From Echiichthys vipera (Eukaryota; Chordata; Actinopteri; Perciformes; Trachinidae), in the NCBI GenBank assembly GCA_963691815.1, contig OY829662.1, positions 3,434,179 to 3,498,178 on the forward strand: a stretch of DNA of 64,000 nucleotides, in the 5' to 3' direction. This document shows, piece by piece, positions 45,535 through 56,752 of this stretch. Numbering within the stretch: the stretch's first letter is position 1; each line of letters begins with the position of its first letter. The translations under genes and the position numbers were made by a program. The notes beneath the pieces were generated by a model. The model worked only from the letters and a program-made list of their open reading frames with translations, had not been told where the DNA came from and did no database searches.

Positions 45535-46660
45535 ACAACTAAAAATGGATGCAAAATGACCAAAGATTGATGCAAAATGACCAAAAATTGATGCAAAATG
45601 ACCAAAGATTGATGCAAAATGATGCAAAATGATAAAAAATGGACGCAAAACGACTTCAAATAGATACAAAATGACAAATTCAAAGCGCACATAGACAGGT
45701 GAACTGAAACTTATGGAAAAATCTTTGGTCATATGCATCTATATGAAGTAATTTTGCATCAATTTTTGGTCATTTTGCATCCATATGAAGTAATTTTGTG
45801 TCCATTTGAAGTCATTTTGTATCTATTTGTGTCACTTTGCATCCATTTTGCATCAATCTTTGGTCATTTTGCATCTATTTGAAGTCATTTTGCATCCATT
45901 TTTAGTCATTTTGTATCCATCTTTAGTCATTTTGCATAAATTTTTGGTCATTTTGCATTTATTTGAAGTCATTTTGTGTCCATTTTTAGTCATTCTACAT
46001 CAATTTTGTCATCTTGCTTCAACTTTTAGTCATTTTGCCTAATTTTTTTGTTATTTTGTATCAAGATCAACACTCATCCTTAACCTGCAGCGTCTCTGCT
46101 CGCTACTGTAGCTGAGTCTGTTCGCCTCATTGAGCTACTGTGACGTTTAGTTCAAATTTACAGCATTTCCTCGAAAACTTAAATTCAAAGTGCACGTAGA
46201 GACAGGTGAACTGAAACTTACGGGGAAAGTTCTGGTCATTTTGCATCTATTTGAAGTCATTTTGCATCAATCTTTGATCATTTTGCATCTATATGAAGTC
46301 ATTTTGCATCTATATGAAGTCATTTTGCATCTATTTGAAGTCATTTTGCATCTATTTGAAGTCATTTTGCATCTATTTGAAGTCATTTTTCATCTATTTG
46401 AAGTCATTTTTCATCTATTTGAAGTCATTTTGCAGCAATCTTTGATCATTTTGCATCTATATGAAGTCATTTTGCATCTATTTGAAGTCATTTTGCATCA
46501 ATCTTTGATCATTTTGCATCTATATGAAGTCATTTTAAGTCCATTTTTGTCTTTTGCATCTATTTGAAGTCATTTTGCATCCATTTGAAGTCATTTTGTG
46601 TCCTTTTTAAACTGAAATTCAAAGCGCACACAGAGACAGGTGAACTGAAACCTGTGGCCC
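45535..46660. repeat. Composite of three diverged 21-bp arrays with a repeated spacer
   Basis: Arrays occupy 45535-45675 (inverted orientation), 45727-46062 and 46228-46612. Each is followed or separated by AATTCAAAGCGCACATAGA-like plus GACAGGTGAACTGAAAC (45675-45720, 46183-46222, 46612-46660). The unit is the TTGCATCTATTTGAAGTCAT subtype shared with 43.0-43.4 kb. Confidence 0.8.
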
Positions 46661-47200
46661 GTCACTTTTGCACGCTGGAGCCTGAAAGTCTTGACGTTTC
46701 ACAGGCGTCCCTTTCTTGTACCGCTCGTCTCGTCCTTTTGTCATTCACAACTATTCAAGTCGAGCCAGTGAACTAACACGTGTAAAGATGTTACGCTCGG
46801 AATCCGCCCGCTGAGATAACAGGACCAGGGAGCAGCTCTGTCCTCCAGACATGTTTGGAGAGCTAAGAACGCTCGCAGCCACAGCTTTGGGCTTCTGTCT
46901 CCTCTCTCTGCGTGGCGTGGCGGCCTCGGCCCGCGGACTCGGCCCTCTGGTGTGACTCCCACAGCGCTCATGGAGCTGTGGAGCACATCAAAGCGGCCTC
47001 CAGCGTCTGCAAACACTGGCGCTCTCCTTTAACGCCGACCCATTCCTGCTGCTGTGAACCCCACGCTACAGTAGGTAACGTCACCCCCTTTGTCCGCTCT
47101 AATCTCTACCTCCCTTTCTTCTTCTCTCTCCCCTTTTTTAGCGGGTGGCTGTGTGTGCACATGCATCAGTGTGCAGAGGAAACACATCTCTGCTCAGCTG
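46661..47200. other. Intron DNA with no recognised feature
   Basis: Fairly GC-rich near 46900-47000, but no coding exon is identified. Confidence 0.35.
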
Positions 47201-47245
47201 CAGGGCTGCAACTAACGGTTGTTTTTATGATTCATTCGGTAAAAA
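47201..47245 (+). mobile_element. End of a GGGCTGCAACTAACG-type MITE
   Basis: CAGGGCTGCAACTAACGGTT followed by TTTTTATGATTCATTCGG matches the terminus of a common fish MITE. A possible counterpart with GATTAATCGACTAATCGA lies at about 49266-49285. The two may or may not belong to one interrupted element. Confidence 0.45.
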
Positions 47246-47398
47246 AGGGAAATTCTGGCGCAAAAGAGTCCTTTTCGACACTTTCAGCAAATTAAGCCGC
47301 TGGAAGGAGAAACACACAAACTGCAGCCATGTTGCTTTTTTAGAAGAAGAAGAATTTATTTCGTCCCGCGAATGGGGAAATTCAATTTTCACTCTATT

Positions 47399-47722
<324 letters not shown>

Positions 47723-47744
47723 GATGTCAGAGCGAGGGGGCTGC

Positions 47745-47910
47745 CAATGACCGCAACCCGAGCAGTTGGGGGTTCGGTGCCTTGCTCAACAGCACCTCGG
47801 CAGTGCCCAGGAGATGAACTGGCACCTCTCCAGCCACCAGTCCACACTCCGTTCATGGTCCACACAGGGACTCGAACCAGCAACCCAGTCACCAATGGAC
47901 TGAGCTAGTA
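47745..47910 (+). repeat. Teleost interspersed repeat (GCACCTCTCCAGCCACCAGT type)
   Basis: Contains TTGCTCAACAGCACCTCGGC, GATGAACTGGCACCTCTCC, CACCAGTCCACACTCC and GGGACTCGAACCAGC. I recall it as a frequent fish repeat of uncertain class. Confidence 0.55.
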
Positions 47911-47927
47911 CCACCCCATAAGCCCCA

Positions 47928-48630
47928 AAAGCGAAGGTTAAGTTTAGACGAGAAAAGGTGACGGTTAATTTTAGCTGCTCTACGGGCGCTATAACGAGGA
48001 AGTAGTGCCAATCATCCACTTTTGTTATTTTAGACGCGGTAGTTTAAAGGTTGAATATGGAGAATGAGCAGAACTCCGCCATCTAGTGTCTCAGGATCGT
48101 AGTCGCAAAAACAACAAAATATAAGTCCAGCAGTGGGGTTGCCAGGTTGGTCCGACCCGGAGCAGTAGCTCCAGGAGACCGGAGTCAGTTTGAGCCTGTT
48201 TGAACCCGTCCCCTCCAGAAAACCACAGCATCAAAACAAGGATTAGAGGAGTTTGACTGACAGCTCAGACGACAGAAGGTGACGGTTAAGTTAGACGACA
48301 AAAAGCGAAGGTTAAGTTTAGACGAGAAAAGGTGACGGTTAATTTTAGCTGCTCTACGGGCGCTATAACGAGGAAGTAGTGCCAATCATCGGGGTTATTT
48401 TAGACGCGGTAGTTTAAAGGTTGAATATGGAGAATGAGCAGAACTTTGCCATCTAGTGTCTCAAGATCGTAGTCGCAACAACAAAAAATAAGTCCAGCAG
48501 TGGGGTTGCCAGGTTGGTCAGACCCGGCCCAGTAGTCTACAGGAGACCGGAGTCTGTTTGAGCCTGTTTGAACCCGTCCGCTCCAGAAAATCACAGCATC
48601 AAAACAAGGATTAGAGGAGTTTGACTGACA
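47928..48630. repeat. 374-bp tandem duplication (1.9 copies)
   Basis: 47928-48301 is repeated at 48302-48630. Shared blocks are GCGAAGGTTAAGTTTAGACG, AGTAGTGCCAATCATC, GAGAATGAGCAGAACT, CCATCTAGTGTCTCA and TTAGAGGAGTTTGACTGACA. A GTTAGCGTTAGC simple patch follows to about 48656. Confidence 0.9.
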
Positions 48631-48659
48631 GTTAGCGTTAGCTGTTAGCGTTAGCCGTT

Positions 48660-49593
48660 CCAGCTCAGTAAAGATGAAAGGGATGTTAGCATCAAGGAGC
48701 AGCGTAGCCATGTGGGCGTGCGTTTGAATGGCGTTCCTCTCCTTTCTCTCAGTCCATGGAGTGAATGCTCGGCCTATAGTGACTCTGGTTGTTGCCCGTC
48801 TCCGCTCACTCAGCTGCTGGGACAAAAGAGCAGCTGCAGGATTGGCTAACTCCATTTCACCCAGTGCCAGCCTACAGTAGCTGCACCCAACAACAGACAA
48901 CCCTGGCAACCAGGAACACCCAATGCTATTGGCTGCTACCATGGAAACACAACTGGCAAGACAGTCATTGTCAAACCCGTCAAAACATTAAAATATTAAT
49001 TCAGACTAAATATATCTTTAATGGAAAAGCAAAACTTTTATTCTGCTCCCCTGGAAACGCCCGTGGGTGAATTATTTAAAAGAAAATAAAGCTTTTAATA
49101 AAGATTCATATTCAACCTTTGTCATTCATGTTTAAAAACAAACTCAGAGCTTCAAAGTGACGTCTTCAAACCTCATTTAAGTGATTTATTAACACAGAAA
49201 ATCTTAATCCAGAGGCTGAAACCACCACATTCTTGTTAATAGCAGCAGATTATTTTTTATGCCGATGATTAATCGACTAATCGACCGATCAGAGCCCAGA
49301 CCGTGAACTCAAACTGCTTTAAAACGCCATTTCTCCCCAAACAAAAGCATCTGCACGAACATGAACATGTAGAGAATAAAGGTTTTAAAGCCTGCACGGT
49401 GCATCCGCGGTGTCAGTGTCACCGTTCGAGCCCGGGGGTGATGCAGACCCGCGGCGCACAGACGTGGAGCGCGGCTCTGCAGACACAAAGCGTGCACCCG
49501 GATCGATATCAACACAGCGTGAAGCCCACGTGAACCCGAGGCGGGTGCATGAGTGTATGCACGTGACAATAAATAGAAATAAATGCACACATC

Positions 49594-49625
<32 letters not shown>

Positions 49626-49900
49626 GCAGTGACACAGATGTGCAGCCGGGACACAAAAGCCCGGCTCCGTGGTCGCGCTCAGTGTGTGTTCACTCACCTG
49701 TGTGGAACTTTTATCATTATGAAGCATTTAAAATATGTTTTTATGATAAAAATGAAAAATAAAGCAGATGAAATGAAGGTTAACACCGTGAACACACTGG
49801 TGTGGTGGAGGAGGGATCAGCAGCACAGACTCATGCAGTGACACAGAGCACAATCACAGCTGGGGTGTTATTAAAAACACATTTAATCAGATTTAAATGG
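48660..49900. other. Upstream SBK1 5'UTR intron; MITE remnant and a CpG-rich patch
   Basis: 49080-49295 resembles the interior and end of the GGGCTGCAACTAACG MITE family. 49390-49560 is CpG-rich (CATCCGCGGTGT, GACCCGCGGCGCACAGACG), next to a short (CA)n at 49593-49625. No open exon is recognised. Confidence 0.4.
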
Positions 49901-49906
49901 TGTTAC

Positions 49907-50045
49907 CTGTGAGCGCGTGCAGCCTGCAGCGTCCGTCCGTCCGTCCGTCCGTCCACACACACTCTCTCTCTCTCACACACACCTGAGTGTTTCAGAGGAA
50001 GCAGCAAGCTCCGGCTCTCTCTCTCTCTCTCCCTCTCTCTCTCTA
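49907..50045 (-). other. sbk1: Candidate non-coding first exon of SBK1
   Basis: The minus-strand sequence ends GCGCTCACAG|GTAACA, a good donor (GT at 49906-49905), and has no ATG-led coding frame of note. It could splice to the acceptor at 39789/39788. It contains (GGAC)n/(CGTC)n at about 49930-49951 and (CT)n tracts. The start is approximate, placed just below the GC box. The link to SBK1 is inference. Confidence 0.4.
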
Positions 50046-50059
50046 TTGTCTCCTGCAGA

Positions 50060-50095
50060 CAGGCCCCGCCCACCGGTGCTTACGGCCAATCAGAG
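50060..50095 (-). promoter_or_regulatory. Candidate SBK1 promoter: GC box and CCAAT box
   Basis: GGGCGGGG on the minus strand at 50071-50064, and the CCAAT motif at 50086-50090 (ATTGG on the minus strand) about 15 bp further upstream. This arrangement is typical of TATA-less vertebrate promoters firing toward the candidate first exon. Confidence 0.4.
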
Positions 50096-50099
50096 CCGC

Positions 50100-50428
50100 G
50101 GAGCATGCTGCGTTCAAGGACTGTAGGAATTTACAGCGTCAAGTTGGTTTTAGGCGTGATGTTGACATTTAAAGATTAAGGAGAAGATTTAAAAAAAATG
50201 AGATTAAATAAAATAAAATTAAATTAAATAAGATAAGGTAAGACAGGTCAAGATAAGATAAAATAAAATAAAATAAAATAAAAAAGGGTTAAAACCAGAT
50301 AAGGTAAGATATAAGATACAATTAAATACAATAAAATTAAATTAAATTTGACTGAATTTGATTGAATTTAACATTGACTCTACTGACATATCTGAGCAAA
50401 GAGACTGAACATGCTCACTCATAAGGTC
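50100..50428. other. AT-rich DNA with (AAATA)n
   Basis: AAAATAAAATAAAAT runs at about 50205-50285 and GATAAGGTAAGA-like simple sequence. No gene is seen. Confidence 0.7.
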
Positions 50429-50655
50429 AGGGGCCCAGGCTCAAAAAATGTTGCTGAAAAAAAACACAAAATGATCAAAAAATATGCTAAATGGCGACAA
50501 GTATACACGAAACAGCCGGAAATCACCACAAAGAGACAAAAAATGACTTAAGGGATGCAAAACAGCACGAAAACATGCAAAATAATTAAAAATAGATGCA
50601 ACACCACCACAAAAAGATGCAAAATGACTAAAAATAGATGCAAAACCACCACAAT
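50429..50655 (-). repeat. Minisatellite leader and short 21-bp array
   Basis: The leader GGGGCCCAGGCTCAAAAAAT and GTTGCTGAAAA, then TATGCTAAATGGCGACAAG, runs into ATGCAAAACCACCACAAAAA units. The same leader occurs at 58449-58530 (other family) and inverted at 55818-55852. Confidence 0.8.
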
Positions 50656-51087
50656 ACATTTGTATAGAAGTCAATGAGAAAAGGAGCCTGAACTTCTCTC
50701 TTGATTTATTTCCTCAGTAAACATTTTCCTAATGAGTTCATGTTTCAAGTCTTCTTCAGTTCAGATGTTCATTTAGTAAATGATGGTAATCTTTAGATGA
50801 CGTAAGTCTAATTTCAGCTACAAGGAAATGCAAAGACGTTTTTCCCCTTGTCCCTGAATGCAGCACGAGGACAGACAGGAGCACAACATGTTCTGATGAA
50901 GTCCCATTTTTAAATCGATGCTTTTCAATGAACATGTGTTTGCAGCTGCAGCAGCTGGAGGGGGGGCGGGGGGGTTTGAGTGGCTTCAGGCGCTCAAAGG
51001 GTTTTTATAGATGAATAAAAGGAGGTGAAGCTAATTCAAAGGCGCTGAAATGGGTTTTTTTAAAAGATGTGCCCCCTTTTTTTCAAA
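50656..51087. other. Non-coding DNA with no recognised feature
   Basis: Contains a G-rich patch near 50960 (GGAGGGGGGGCGGGGGGG). Confidence 0.4.
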
Positions 51088-52090
51088 TGGTGTGCTCTAG
51101 GAGCCAAAACGTGTGCTAAAGTGCCCTCTAGGAGCCCAAACGTGTGCTGAAGTGCCCTCTAGGAGCCAAAACGTGTGCTAAAGTGCCCTCTAGGAGCCAA
51201 AACGTGTGCTAAAGTTCCCTCTAGGAGCCAAAACGTGTGCTAAAGTGCCCTCTAGGAACCAAAACGTGTGCTCAAGTGTCCTCTAGCAGCCAAAACGTGT
51301 GCTAAAGTGTCCTCTAGGAGCATAAACGTGTGCTAAAGTGTCCTCTAGGAGCATAAACGTGTGCTAAAGTGCCCTCTAGGAGCCAAAACGTGTGCTAAAG
51401 TTTCCTCTAGGAGCCCAAACGTGTGCTAAAGTTTCCTCTAGGAGCCAAAACGTGTGCTAAAGTGCCCTCTAGGAACCAAAACGTGTGCTAAAGTGTCCTC
51501 TAGCAGCCAAAACGTGTGCTAAAGTGTCCTCTAGGAGCATAAACGTGTGCTAAAGTTTCCTCTAGGAGCCCAAACGTGTGCTGAAGTGCCCTCTAGGAGC
51601 CAAAACGTGTGCTAAAGTGCCCTCTAGGAGCCAAAACGTGTGCTAAAGTTCCCTCTAGGAGCCAAAACGTGTGCTAAAGTGCCCTCTAGGAACCAAAACG
51701 TGTGCTAAAGTGTCCTCTAGCAGCCAAAACGTGTGCTAAAGTGTCCTCTAGGAGCATAATCGTGTGCTAAAGTGCCCTCTAGGAGCCAAAACGTGTGCTA
51801 AAGTTTCCTCTAGGAGCCCAAACGTGTGCTAAAGTTTCCTCTAGGAGCCAAAACGTGTGCTAAAGTTTCCTCTAGGAGCCAAAACGTGTGCTAAAGTTCC
51901 CTCTAGGAGCCAAAACGTGTGCTAAAGTGCCCTCTAGGAGCCAAAACGTGTGCTAAAGTGCCCTCTAGGAACCAAAACGTGTGCTAAAGTGTCCTTTAGC
52001 AGCCAAAACGTGTGCTAAAGTGCCCTCTAGGAGCATAAACGTGTGCTAAAGTTTCCTCTAGGAGCCCAAACGTGTGCTAAAGTGCCCTCT
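51088..52090. repeat. 31-bp minisatellite (CTCTAGGAGCCAAAACGTG family), ~32 copies
   Basis: Unit: CGTGTGCTAAAGTGCCCTCT followed by AGGAGCCAAAA, 31 bp, with one CpG per unit. A variant block with AGGAACC recurs at 51254, 51471, 51688 and 51967. The intervals are 217, 217 and 279 bp (7, 7 and 9 units), which is a higher-order repeat. It is followed by CAGTGGCGAGGACGC and GCACGCCCCTG. Confidence 0.95.
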
Positions 52091-52590
52091 TCAGTGGCGA
52101 GGACGCACTATATGAGCCCTTTTTGCCCCCTGCCCTTCCAAACATCCGTGCACGCCCCTGCTTTGTTGTTTTTCTTGTGCATTTATATTCGTTCAAAGCA
52201 GTGTTTTATCCGAGAAGTCACAAGATGATAAAAGAAATGTGACTTTTGTATCACTTTTATTCTGAAATAGTGTTTTATTTCTAAATGTGTGTGTATTCAA
52301 AACCCCCCCAAACATCAGCGAGGATGCAGTTTGGTTGTGTTGGTGTTTCCTGGAGCTGTGGATACAGAAGTGGGTTAACCAGCCTCAAGATATCTCAACA
52401 TCCGCTGCGAGTCTCTCTGAGGGAGGGTGCACCCACTCAGACCAGCTGCTGTAAAAACATACATGTGTGCTGCTGTCAGAGCTCGGCCTTCCTCCTCCAA
52501 TCAGAGGGAACGCACAACGTGTCGCAAAGGAAACACGACATTTAAACGCAAAGAAAGACGTTTAAAGAAAGATTAAAATAAAAGAGATTT
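52091..52590. other. Non-coding DNA
   Basis: The beginning (GTGCACGCCCCTG near 52150) resembles a hAT-type terminus. The rest shows no gene. Confidence 0.4.
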
Positions 52591-52596
52591 AAAGTA

Positions 52597-53475
52597 AATG
52601 ACCACCATAAAAAGATGCAAAATGATTAAAAATAGATGCAAAACCACCATAAAAAGATGCAAAATGATTAAAAATAGATGCAAAACCACCACAAAAAGAT
52701 GCAAAATTACTGAAAATAGATGCAAAACCACCACAAAAAGATGCAAAATGACTAAAATAGATGCAAAACCAGCACAAAAAGATGCAAAATGACTAAAAAT
52801 AGATGCAAAACCACCACAAAAAGATGCAAAATGATTAAAAAAAGATGCAAAACCACCACAAAAAGATGCAAAATGACTCAAAATAGATGCAAAACCACCA
52901 CAAAAAAGATGCAAAATGACTAAAAATAGATGCAAAACCACCACAAAAAGATGCAAAATGACTAAAAATAGATGCAAAACCACCACAAAAAGATGCAAAA
53001 TGACTAAAAATAGATGCAAAACCACCACGAAAAGATGCAAAATGACTAAAAACAGATGCAAGACCACCACAAAAAGATGCAAAATGACTAAAAATAGATG
53101 CAAAACCACCACAAAAAGATGCAAAATGACTAAAAATAGATGCAAAACCACCACGAAAAGATGCAAAATGACTAAAAACAGATGCAAGACCACCACAAAA
53201 AGATGCAAAATGACTAAAAATAGATGCAAAACCACCACAAAAAGATGCAAAATGACTAAAAACAGATGTAAAACCACCACAAAAAGATGCAAAATGACTA
53301 AAAATAGATGCAAAACCACCTCAAAAAGATGCAAAATGACTAAAAATAGATGCAAAACCACCACAAAAAGATGCAAAATGACTAAAAGTAGATGCAAAAC
53401 CACCACAAAAAGATGCAAAATGGCTAAAAATAGATGCAAAACCACCACAAAAAGATGCAAAATGGCTAAAAACAG
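52597..53475 (-). repeat. 21-bp minisatellite, CATCTTTTTGTGGTGG family, inverted array
   Basis: About 42 units reading ATGCAAAACCACCACAAAAA and ATGCAAAATGACTAAAAATA alternately on the plus strand. Frames of up to 295 codons are open on both strands only because the period is 21 bp. Confidence 0.97.
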
Positions 53476-53594
53476 TTTATTTCACTAAAAAAAAAGTGCA
53501 GGAGCAGAAAGTGAAGTGTTTGGTTCAAAGGTCAGAGTTTTGTCGTCACACACACCTCGGCGTGTGTGGCAGAGCATCAATCTGCAGGGTCACC

Positions 53595-53760
53595 TCGCCG
53601 TGACGTCAGAGGATGAGCTCGTGGCGTCCTGAGTCATCGGCTGCGTCACCGGAGCTCATTGGTATTCTGCAGACGAGGGGATCAGAGTCTGAGGGAGACG
53701 AGCAGCAGAGAGACACTGACTCATCTTTACTGTGACGTCACATCTGATGAGTCACAGCGC
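53595..53760. promoter_or_regulatory. Candidate enhancer: clustered CRE and AP-1 sites
   Basis: Two full palindromic CREs TGACGTCA (53601-53608, 53733-53740) and three perfect AP-1 sites TGAGTCA/TGACTCA (53630-53636, 53717-53723, 53748-53754) lie within 154 bp of single-copy-looking, CpG-containing DNA. This stands out against the repeats around it. Function and target gene are unknown. Confidence 0.45.
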
Positions 53761-53960
53761 ACACTTCAAAGGAAAAACCACAGAAGAAGAGGTGGAGACA
53801 CCTTTGGGGGACGGCGTGTCTTCAAAATAAAGTTTCAACTTTAAGGATTATTTGACTTTTTTGATGTTTATTTGCTTTCTTTTCGAGAGTTCGATGCAAA
53901 GTGTCTGCAGCCTTTTCACGGCGGCGCCAAAGCCAGGGGGCATGTTTGGGACCCCTGCAG

Positions 53961-55800
53961 ACATTTTGCATCTTTTTGTGGTGGTGTTGCATCTATTTTT
54001 AGTCATTTTGCATCTTTTTGTGGTGGTTTTGCATCTTTTTGTGGTGGTTTTGCATCTATTTTTAGTCATTTTGCATCTTTTTGTGGTGGTTTTGCATCTG
54101 TTTTTAGTCATTTTGCATCTTTTTGTGGTGGTTTTGCATCTTTTTGTGGTCATTTTACATCTTTTTGTGGTGGTTTTGCATCTTTTTGTGGTGGTTTTGC
54201 ATCTATTTTTAGTCATTTTGCATCTTTTTGTGGTGGTGTTGCATCTATTTTTAGTCATTTTGCATCTTTTTGTGGTGGTGTTGCATCTATTTTTAGTCAT
54301 TTTGCATCTTTTTGTGGTGGTTTTGCATCTTTTTGTGGTGGTTTTGCATCTATTTTTAGTCATTTTGCATCTTTTTGTGGTGGTTTTGCATCTGTTTTTA
54401 GTCATTTTGCATCTTTTTGTGGTGGTTTTGCATCTTTTTGTGGTCATTTTACATCTTTTTGTGGTGGTTTTGCATCTTTTTGTGGTGGTTTTGCATCTAT
54501 TTTTAGTCATTTTGCATCTTTTTGTGGTGGTTTTGCATCTATTTTTAGTCATTTTGCATCTTTTTGTGGTGGTTTTGCATCTTTTTCTGGTCATTTTACA
54601 TCTTTTTGTGGTGGTTTTGCATCTATTTTTAGTCATTTTGCATCTTTTTGTGGTGGTTTTGCATCTATTTTTAGTCATTTTGCATCTTTTTGTGGTGGTT
54701 TTGCATCTGTTTTTAGTCATTTTGCATCTTTTTGTGGTGGTTTTGCATCTTTTTGTGGTCATTTTACATCTTTTTGTGGTGGTTTTGCATCTTTTTGTGG
54801 TGGTTTTGCATCTATTTTTAGTCATTTTGCATCTTTTTGTGGTGGTTTTGCATCTATTTTTAGTCATTTTGCATCTTTTTGTGGTGGTTTTGCATCTGTT
54901 TTTAGTCATTTTGCATCTTTTTGTGGTGGTTTTGCATCTTTTTGTGGTCATTTTACATCTTTTTGTGGTGGTTTTGCATCTTTTTGTGGTGGTTTTGCAT
55001 CTATTTTTAGTCATTTTGCATCTTTTTGTGGTGGTTTTGCATCTATTTTTAGTCATTTTGCATCTTTTTGTGGTGGTTTTGCATCTTTTTCTGGTCATTT
55101 TACATCTTTTTGTGGTGGTTTTGCATCTATTTTTAGTCATTTTGCATCTTTTTGTGGTGGTTTTGCATCTATTTTTAGTCATTTTGCATCTTTTTGTGGT
55201 GGTTTTGCATCTGTTTTTAGTCATTTTGCATCTTTTTGTGGTGGTTTTGCATCTTTTTGTGGTCATTTTACATCTTTTTGTGGTGGTTTTGCATCTTTTT
55301 GTGGTGGTTTTGCATCTATTTTTAGTCATTTTGCATCTTTTTGTGGTGGTTTTGCATCTATTTTTAGTCATTTTGCATCTTTTTGTGGTGGTTTTGCATC
55401 TTTTTCTGGTCATTTTACATCTTTTTGTGGTGGTTTTGCATCTATTTTTAGTCATTTTGCATCTTTTTGTGGTGGTTTTGCATCTATTTTTAGTCATTTT
55501 GCATCTTTTTGTGGTGGTTTTGCATCTGTTTTTAGTCATTTTGCATCTTTTTGTGGTGGTTTTGCATCTTTTTCTGGTCATTTTACATCTTTTTGTGGTG
55601 GTTTTGCATCTATTTTTAGTCATTTTGCATCTTTTTGTGGTGGTGTTGCATCTATTTTTAGTCATTTTGCATCTTTTTGTGGTGGTGTTGCATCTATTTT
55701 TAGTCATTTTGCATCTTTTTGTGGTGGTGTTGCATCTATTTTGAGTCAGTTTGCATCTTTTCGTGGCGGTTTTTCATCTATTCTTAATCATCCCACGTAT
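53961..55800 (+). repeat. 21-bp minisatellite, CATCTTTTTGTGGTGG family, largest array
   Basis: About 88 units. Besides the two usual types it has units ending GGTCATTTTACATC, which return in a larger pattern (near 54150, 54445, 54760, 54950 and 55265). A TTTTTCTGGTCATTTTACAT form occurs near 54585, 55085, 55395 and 55570. This indicates higher-order amplification. The 619-665 codon frames over it are artefacts of the period. Confidence 0.98.
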
Positions 55801-56060
55801 CTTCGTGGTCGTTTTGTGTTTTTTTCAGTAATGTTTTATAGGCCTGTACCCCGTGGGCCCGTTCACTAATCCATTCATGGTTGGGGCCAGTCTCCAGGTG
55901 AGATTGCGAGGCCCGCAGTGACCAATCAGAAACACTAAATACATCATTCAGGCTGTCCTGTGGGCTGCGGTGAACCCGGGAACCTGGAGGGCAGGATCTC
56001 CCTCGCCTCACAAACCCTCCATGATACATGCGCGTTAATACGTTTTTATAAATGCACCTC
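55801..56060. other. Inverted minisatellite leader and following DNA
   Basis: TTTTGTGTTTTTTTCAGTAA, then TATAGGCCTGTACCCCGTGG and GCCCG, is the reverse complement of the leader at 50429 and 58449. The DNA to 56060 is not recognised. Confidence 0.5.
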
Positions 56061-56752
56061 TATTCAATGTGAATTACGGTGCCAATTCATGATAAAAGTT
56101 ATCTCAAGACACTTTACACATAAGTCCGGACCACTCTAAGTTATTTGTGATGTACAGCAATTCCTCCATGAGCAATCAGCAACATTGGGAGCGAAATACT
56201 GCAGAAATGATGTCAGTTAAGGTACTGGAAATATGAATAATAATAAATAATGCTGCTTAGTGGTGAAACAACACTTAAGCACACTGTGAACTTCCTTCGT
56301 CTTACGTGTGGTGCATCTTTGTGCCGTTAATTCTGTATGTGTAACGTTAAAATGTTCTTTATTATGGTTACTGTTTTATTCTCAGTCAGAAACAGCTGCT
56401 GGTTCATTGAGCAGCACTTAATTAATTATTTTTAGTTGCTTAAATCTATTAAATAATGTATTGTGCAGTGTGTGAACGTGTGAAGTGCAGATGTACTGAA
56501 CTATGCCGTCTGTGTCGTGTAACTCTGAGGGTATTCAGGCTGCTGTGATCAATACTTTTAATTAACCAGGGCCGCATGTCCGTTAGAACAAGGTCGTGCT
56601 GAGTGATGAGCAGCTTGTTTTGCACTTTACAGTTCGGGTTCACTCTCACAGATCTCAGAGCGTCGTTTTCAGACGCAGCACGCTTTAAAACCTCACTGAG
56701 CACCAGCTGCAGCGCAGACCCACACAGGTTCAGACTCACTGCATTCATTTTA
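56061..56752. other. Diverged fish retroposon fragment and unassigned DNA
   Basis: 56061-56140 (GATAAAAGTTATCTCAAGAC, ACTTTACACATAAG) matches the family at 18105. The rest holds open frames without recognisable domains. Confidence 0.45.

Noticed and set aside
53848..55869. Open frames of 619, 630 and 665 codons on both strands
   Set aside because: They lie on a 21-bp tandem repeat. The period is a multiple of three, so any stop-free frame stays open. Three frames on two strands are open at once and no domain is present.
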